A program made the position numbers and the translations under genes. DNA of 34,272 bases from Nocardia neocaledoniensis (GTDB lineage: Bacteria > Actinomycetota > Actinomycetes > Mycobacteriales > Mycobacteriaceae): NCBI RefSeq assembly GCF_029868625.1, contig NZ_JARWOJ010000084.1, positions 1 to 34,272 of the forward strand, in the 5' to 3' direction. Below are positions 31,213 to 34,272 of the stretch, in pieces. The notes below the pieces were generated by a model. The model had not been told where the DNA came from and did no database searches. It worked only from the letters and a program-made list of their open reading frames with translations. Position 1 is the stretch's first letter. The number at the start of each line of letters is the position of its first letter.

Positions 31213-32025
31213 GTGCCGATCCTGAACAAGGACATGCGGTTGTGCGTCTCGTTCGCGGCGCGGCCGAGCAATATCGGCACGCGATTCCACAACTATCTCT
31301 ACGACGAACTCGGACTGAACTACGTGTACAAGGCCTTCGCGCCCGTCGACATCGAGCAGGCGGTGGCGGGGGTGCGCGGGCTGCCGATTCGTGGCGCTTC
31401 GGTGTCGATGCCGTTCAAGGAAGCCGTGATTCCGCTCGTCGACCGGATGCACGCCAGCGCCACGGCGATCGATTCGGTGAACACGATCGTCAACGACGAC
31501 GGTGTGCTCACCGCCTACAACACCGACTATCTCGCGGTGGAGTCCCTGCTGCGCACGCACCGGGTCGACCCGTCGTCGTCGGTCCTGCTGCGCGGGAGCG
31601 GTGGCATGGCCAAGGCGGTCCTCGCGGCGTTCGCCGGAGCCGGTTTCCGGGACCTCACGGTGGTCGCGCGCAACGAGACCACCGGGCGCGCGCTCGCGCA
31701 ACAGTACGGCGCGACCTGGATCTCCGAGGTCGGTGACCGCCGGGCGCGGGTGCTCGTGAACGTCACGCCCCTCGGGATGCAGGGCCCCGACGCCGACACG
31801 CAGTCCTTCGCCGACGCCACGATCGCCGGCGCAGGCACCGTTTTCGACGTGGTCGCCCTGCCCGTCGAGACTCCGCTGATCGCCGCCGCTCGCGCCGCTG
31901 ACGTCCCCGTCATCACCGGCGCGGAGGTCATCGCCCTGCAGGCCGCCGAGCAATTCGCCCTGTACACCGGTGTACGCCTCACCCCTGATCAGGTGCGGCG
32001 GGCCTCGGAGTTCTCCCGGTCCTGA
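31213..32025 (+). CDS. Shikimate dehydrogenase-like protein (SDH-L type)
   Basis: A 270-residue protein that follows the Haemophilus HI0607 (SDH-L) subgroup rather than AroE. The start reads ILNKDMRLCVSFAARPSNIG, where HI0607 has a similar GRPSN segment in place of the AroE S-L-S shikimate loop. Catalytic Lys is in VSMPFKEAVIPL, Asp in YNTDYLAVESLL, and the NADP loop is RGSGGMAKAVLAAF. SDH-L enzymes are weak on shikimate and their physiological substrate is unsettled. GTG 31213 has AAGGAG seven bases upstream. It diverges from lcp and is followed at 51 bases by the cyclase-family gene. Confidence 0.85.
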   Translation: MPILNKDMRLCVSFAARPSNIGTRFHNYLYDELGLNYVYKAFAPVDIEQAVAGVRGLPIRGASVSMPFKEAVIPLVDRMHASATAIDSVNTIVNDDGVLTAYNTDYLAVESLLRTHRVDPSSSVLLRGSGGMAKAVLAAFAGAGFRDLTVVARNETTGRALAQQYGATWISEVGDRRARVLVNVTPLGMQGPDADTQSFADATIAGAGTVFDVVALPVETPLIAAARAADVPVITGAEVIALQAAEQFALYTGVRLTPDQVRRASEFSRS

Positions 32026-32076
32026 CACGCACCCGATACCCGGTGTCCGCCTGGTTCGCTGGGCTATCTTGAGCCG

Positions 32077-32895
32077 ATGTGCTCGCCGGAGATCGTTCGT
32101 CTCGCGCGGAGCGGAGGGCCGCGACCGAGCCGCCGGACGCTGTTGGGATGGGCGGGTGGTGCCGCGCTCGCCGCGGTCGTCCCGGCCCGCGCGGCGGCTT
32201 CGCCACGGACCGGGGGTGTGGTCGATCTGACGCACACGCTCTCGCCGGGACTGCCGGTGTGGCCGGGCAATCCGCCGATGGCCATGGTGCCGGTGGCCTG
32301 GCACGCGATGGGCGGATTCGGGCAGTTCGCGCTCGGCTACTGGGAGCACACGGGCACCCATCTCGACGCGCCCGCGCACCGGATCGCCGACGGCGCCACG
32401 ACCGACGCCCTTGCGGTCGACGACCTCGTCGCCCCGCTGGTCGTCCTCGACATCAGCGCCAAGGCCGCCGACGACGCGGACGCCGTGGTGACCATCGCCG
32501 ACATCGACCGGTGGCGAGCCGCACACGGGGAGATCCCGGAGCGGGCCTTCGTCGCCATGTACTCCGGCTGGGAGCGGCGGCTCGACGACCCGTCGACCTT
32601 CCTGAACCTGGATGCGCGCGGGGTGCCGCACGCGCCGGGATTCGCCGCCGAAGCCGTCGACTACCTGGTGACGCAGTGTGGGATCGCCGGCGCCGGGGTC
32701 GACACCCTGAGTCTGGACTGCGGCGCGGATCCGGACTTCGGCGCGCACACCGCCCTGCTCGGCGCCGGGCGCTACGGTGTCGAGATGCTGGCCGAGCTCG
32801 CGGCGGTGCCGCCGTCGGGGGCGACCGTCGTCGTCGGCGCGCCCAAACACGCGGGCGGCACCGGGGGACCGTGCCGGGTGCTCGCGCTCACCTGA
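32077..32895 (+). CDS. Tat-exported cyclase/kynurenine-formamidase-like hydrolase
   Basis: A 272-residue protein of the cyclase family (KynB-like). The signature HTGTHLDAPAH gives metal ligands His91, His95, Asp97 and His101. The opening VVDLTHTLSPGLPVWPG is also characteristic. Residues 19-41 (RRTLLGWAGGAALAAVV...) form a Tat-type signal, so it acts outside the membrane, unlike most KynB proteins. The substrate may be an amide, lactone or polyketide-like compound. TATCTT lies six bases before ATG 32077, consistent with a leaderless mRNA, and there is no binding site. Its stop is six bases from that of the convergent oxidase gene. Confidence 0.83.
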   Translation: MCSPEIVRLARSGGPRPSRRTLLGWAGGAALAAVVPARAAASPRTGGVVDLTHTLSPGLPVWPGNPPMAMVPVAWHAMGGFGQFALGYWEHTGTHLDAPAHRIADGATTDALAVDDLVAPLVVLDISAKAADDADAVVTIADIDRWRAAHGEIPERAFVAMYSGWERRLDDPSTFLNLDARGVPHAPGFAAEAVDYLVTQCGIAGAGVDTLSLDCGADPDFGAHTALLGAGRYGVEMLAELAAVPPSGATVVVGAPKHAGGTGGPCRVLALT

Positions 32896-32901
32896 GGACC
32901 G

Positions 32902-34215
32902 TCACCAGTCGGGTCTGCCGATCGAGAGCTGGTGGGCGAAGACGTTTCCCGGGTCCCACGCCGCTGTGATCCGGCGCAGCCGTGGATAGTTGTCGCGGTA
33001 GTAGAAGGTGTGCCACGGGACCCCGGAGGTGTTCCACGCGGGATCGGCCAGATCGCCGTCGGGATAGTTGATGTAGCTGCCACCGTAGGTCTCGTTCGGG
33101 ATCGGAACGCCGCCGGTGCCGGCGTGCACGTCGCGATACATCTCGCGGGCCCATCGCAGATACCGGTCGTCATCGCCGGGCAGCCGCCACGCGGCGTGGA
33201 TCAGCATCTTCATGAAGCAGTCCCGGGCCGGCATCGCGCTCGCTCCGGACGCGACCGCGTTGATCGCGCCGCCGAACGGCAGGAACTCGAGCTGGGACTC
33301 ACCGAGGAAACGCGGATCGACGAGGTAACGGTAGAACGTGCGCAACTGGTCGGGCGTGTAGGCCTTGCGCAGGTAGGCGGACTTCACCTTCACCCGAACC
33401 GAACTCGGGGCCTTGGCGTAGTACACCTGGCGCACGGTGTCGGGATAGGACAGCCGGTTGACCGGCAGCGAGATCGCCGGCGGGAACACGCCGTCGGTCA
33501 CGGCGGCGACGAACGTGTCGAAACGCGCTCGGGCGTGCGGGGTGTCGGCGTCGAGCAGGATGAGCAGTTCGGCCGCGCCGGTGCCGGTCGTCCGGATCAT
33601 CAACGGCGCGTAGAGGCCGGCGAACTCGTCTCCCGGTGCGCTGTGCCGCTCGAAGAAGGCCAGGTAGTTGCCGACGAACCGGACGAACGAATCCTCGGTC
33701 GCGACGGGCAGGATCACCCGCCCGCTGAGCATCGCGCCCGGCGGCGTCGGCAGGGCCGCGGCGGGCTCGGCGCCCTCGGCGTCGGGGGAGCGGAGCAGGA
33801 ACCGCGTCACCACACCGACATTGCCGCCACCGCCGCCGGTGTGTGCCCACCACAGGTCGTGATGGGGTCCGCCGCGTTCGGCGACGACGACGTCCGCCGC
33901 GCCCCTGTCGTTGACGGTGACGACCTCCACCCCGGCGAGGTGATCGGCCACGAGCCCGTGCCGACGCGAGAGCGGACCGTACCCGCCGCCGCACACGTGG
34001 CCGCCCATGCCGACGCCGAGGCAGATCCCCGCCGGGATGGTGACATTCCACCGGTGCAGTGCCTCGTAGACGGCGCCGAGGTCGGCGCGCCCCGCGGCCG
34101 GGAACGCGAGGCGGGGGGAGTTCGAAAGGGAAGCGGCCAGGTTCGCGAAGTCCGCGGACAGGATGGACGGGGCGATCATCGGCTTCGCCGGGCGGGAGAA
34201 CGTCGGTGTGGACAC
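32902..34215 (-). CDS. N-terminally truncated FAD-linked oxidase fused to an rpe start
   Basis: 437 codons from GTG 34215. From about residue 35 it is a berberine-bridge-type FAD oxidase: VTIPAGICLGVGMGGHVCGG, then GPLSRRHGLVADHLAGVEVV, a GGGGGNVGVVTRF loop, and the C-terminal YYRDNYPRLRRITAAWDPGN typical of the BBE domain. The N-terminal FAD-binding part, with the RSGGHS-type loop and any signal peptide (roughly 100 residues), is absent. In its place are 28 codons that read as the start of ribulose-phosphate 3-epimerase (see 34132-34215). The frame is open through the junction. Without the first FAD subdomain it is probably inactive, so it may be treated as a pseudogene. Confidence 0.72.
   Translation of the reverse strand: MSTPTFSRPAKPMIAPSILSADFANLAASLSNSPRLAFPAAGRADLGAVYEALHRWNVTIPAGICLGVGMGGHVCGGGYGPLSRRHGLVADHLAGVEVVTVNDRGAADVVVAERGGPHHDLWWAHTGGGGGNVGVVTRFLLRSPDAEGAEPAAALPTPPGAMLSGRVILPVATEDSFVRFVGNYLAFFERHSAPGDEFAGLYAPLMIRTTGTGAAELLILLDADTPHARARFDTFVAAVTDGVFPPAISLPVNRLSYPDTVRQVYYAKAPSSVRVKVKSAYLRKAYTPDQLRTFYRYLVDPRFLGESQLEFLPFGGAINAVASGASAMPARDCFMKMLIHAAWRLPGDDDRYLRWAREMYRDVHAGTGGVPIPNETYGGSYINYPDGDLADPAWNTSGVPWHTFYYRDNYPRLRRITAAWDPGNVFAHQLSIGRPDW
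34132..34215 (-). pseudogene. rpe: 5' fragment of rpe (ribulose-phosphate 3-epimerase)
   Basis: The first 28 codons from GTG 34215 include MIAPSILSADFANLAA, the conserved opening of ribulose-phosphate 3-epimerase. The match ends abruptly at about 34131, where FAD-oxidase sequence takes over. TACACT lies eight bases before the GTG with no ribosome binding site, which would suit a leaderless start. A TTG at 34224 is an alternative start. Confidence 0.65.
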
Positions 34216-34242
34216 AGCGCGCAAGTGTAGCGACCAAATGGT

Positions 34243-34267
34243 GATTGCCCCGGGGGGATGTGGGTAG
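34243..34267 (+). promoter_or_regulatory. SigF-type promoter reading out of the window
   Basis: GATT at 34243-34246, exactly 15 bases, GGGTAG at 34262-34267, five bases from the window end. It points to a gene beyond the right edge, divergent from the rpe fragment. Confidence 0.5.
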
Positions 34268-34272
34268 CCTGC

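Noticed and set aside
1..34272. CRISPR arrays, tRNA or rRNA genes, insertion sequences, prophage genes
   Set aside because: No repeat-spacer pattern, no tRNA-like cloverleaf, no transposase or integrase motifs were seen on either strand.

Overview
The window looks like chromosomal DNA from a high-GC actinobacterium of the Mycobacteriales, most likely Nocardia or a close relative such as Rhodococcus or Gordonia. Base composition and the strong G/C third-position bias fit this. So do the EspR-like regulator, the latex-clearing-protein-like oxygenase, the rifamycin phosphotransferase and several actinobacterial DUF families (DUF6328, DUF6766). The genus is an inference. I see no rRNA, tRNA, CRISPR array, transposase or phage gene.

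Layout. 1-4.6 kb (minus strand): a KgtP-like dicarboxylate symporter, an OmpR-type response regulator, a histidine kinase and a lone TAXI solute-binding lipoprotein, read as one unit, followed by the start of a secreted protein. 4.7-8.6 kb: a DUF6328 membrane protein diverges from a cysteine-rich zinc protein and a DJ-1/PfpI protein. Next comes a tight three-gene unit of NPPY-type methyltransferase, CDGSH iron-sulfur protein and heme-oxygenase-like diiron enzyme, with all seven expected metal ligands in place. 8.8-10.7 kb: an EspR-like regulator converges on an AmpG-like transporter. 10.8-15.6 kb: DszC-like, DszA-like and StyA-like flavin monooxygenases plus a VOC protein, with no flavin reductase. 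15.6-19 kb: a methyltransferase and a full-length Rph. 19-21.8 kb: a membrane metallophosphoesterase, an NAD-dependent epimerase-like protein and a small membrane protein. 21.8-26 kb: a stress-like block (DUF6766, PoxB-like ThDP enzyme, P450, Pro-rich protein, small helical protein). 26-29.2 kb: a nucleotidyltransferase-BON fusion, a phosphoesterase, a STAS protein, a 58-residue ORF and a PAS-ANTAR protein. 29.4-34.2 kb: an Lcp-like oxygenase with a small secreted protein, a shikimate-dehydrogenase-like protein, a Tat-exported cyclase-family protein, and a truncated FAD-linked oxidase fused to the first codons of rpe.

How the parts may work together. A recurrent promoter-like motif, G(A/T/G)TT-15 nt-GGGTA(G/C), lies upstream of at least six genes, with three weaker matches upstream of others. 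It resembles the SigF/SigB general-stress promoter. This suggests that several scattered small genes, the ThDP enzyme and the diiron operon belong to one stress regulon, and the STAS and ANTAR proteins would suit such a circuit. The observations I rate most interesting are the diiron/CDGSH/methyltransferase operon, this promoter family, the rpe-oxidase junction and the TAXI sensor module.
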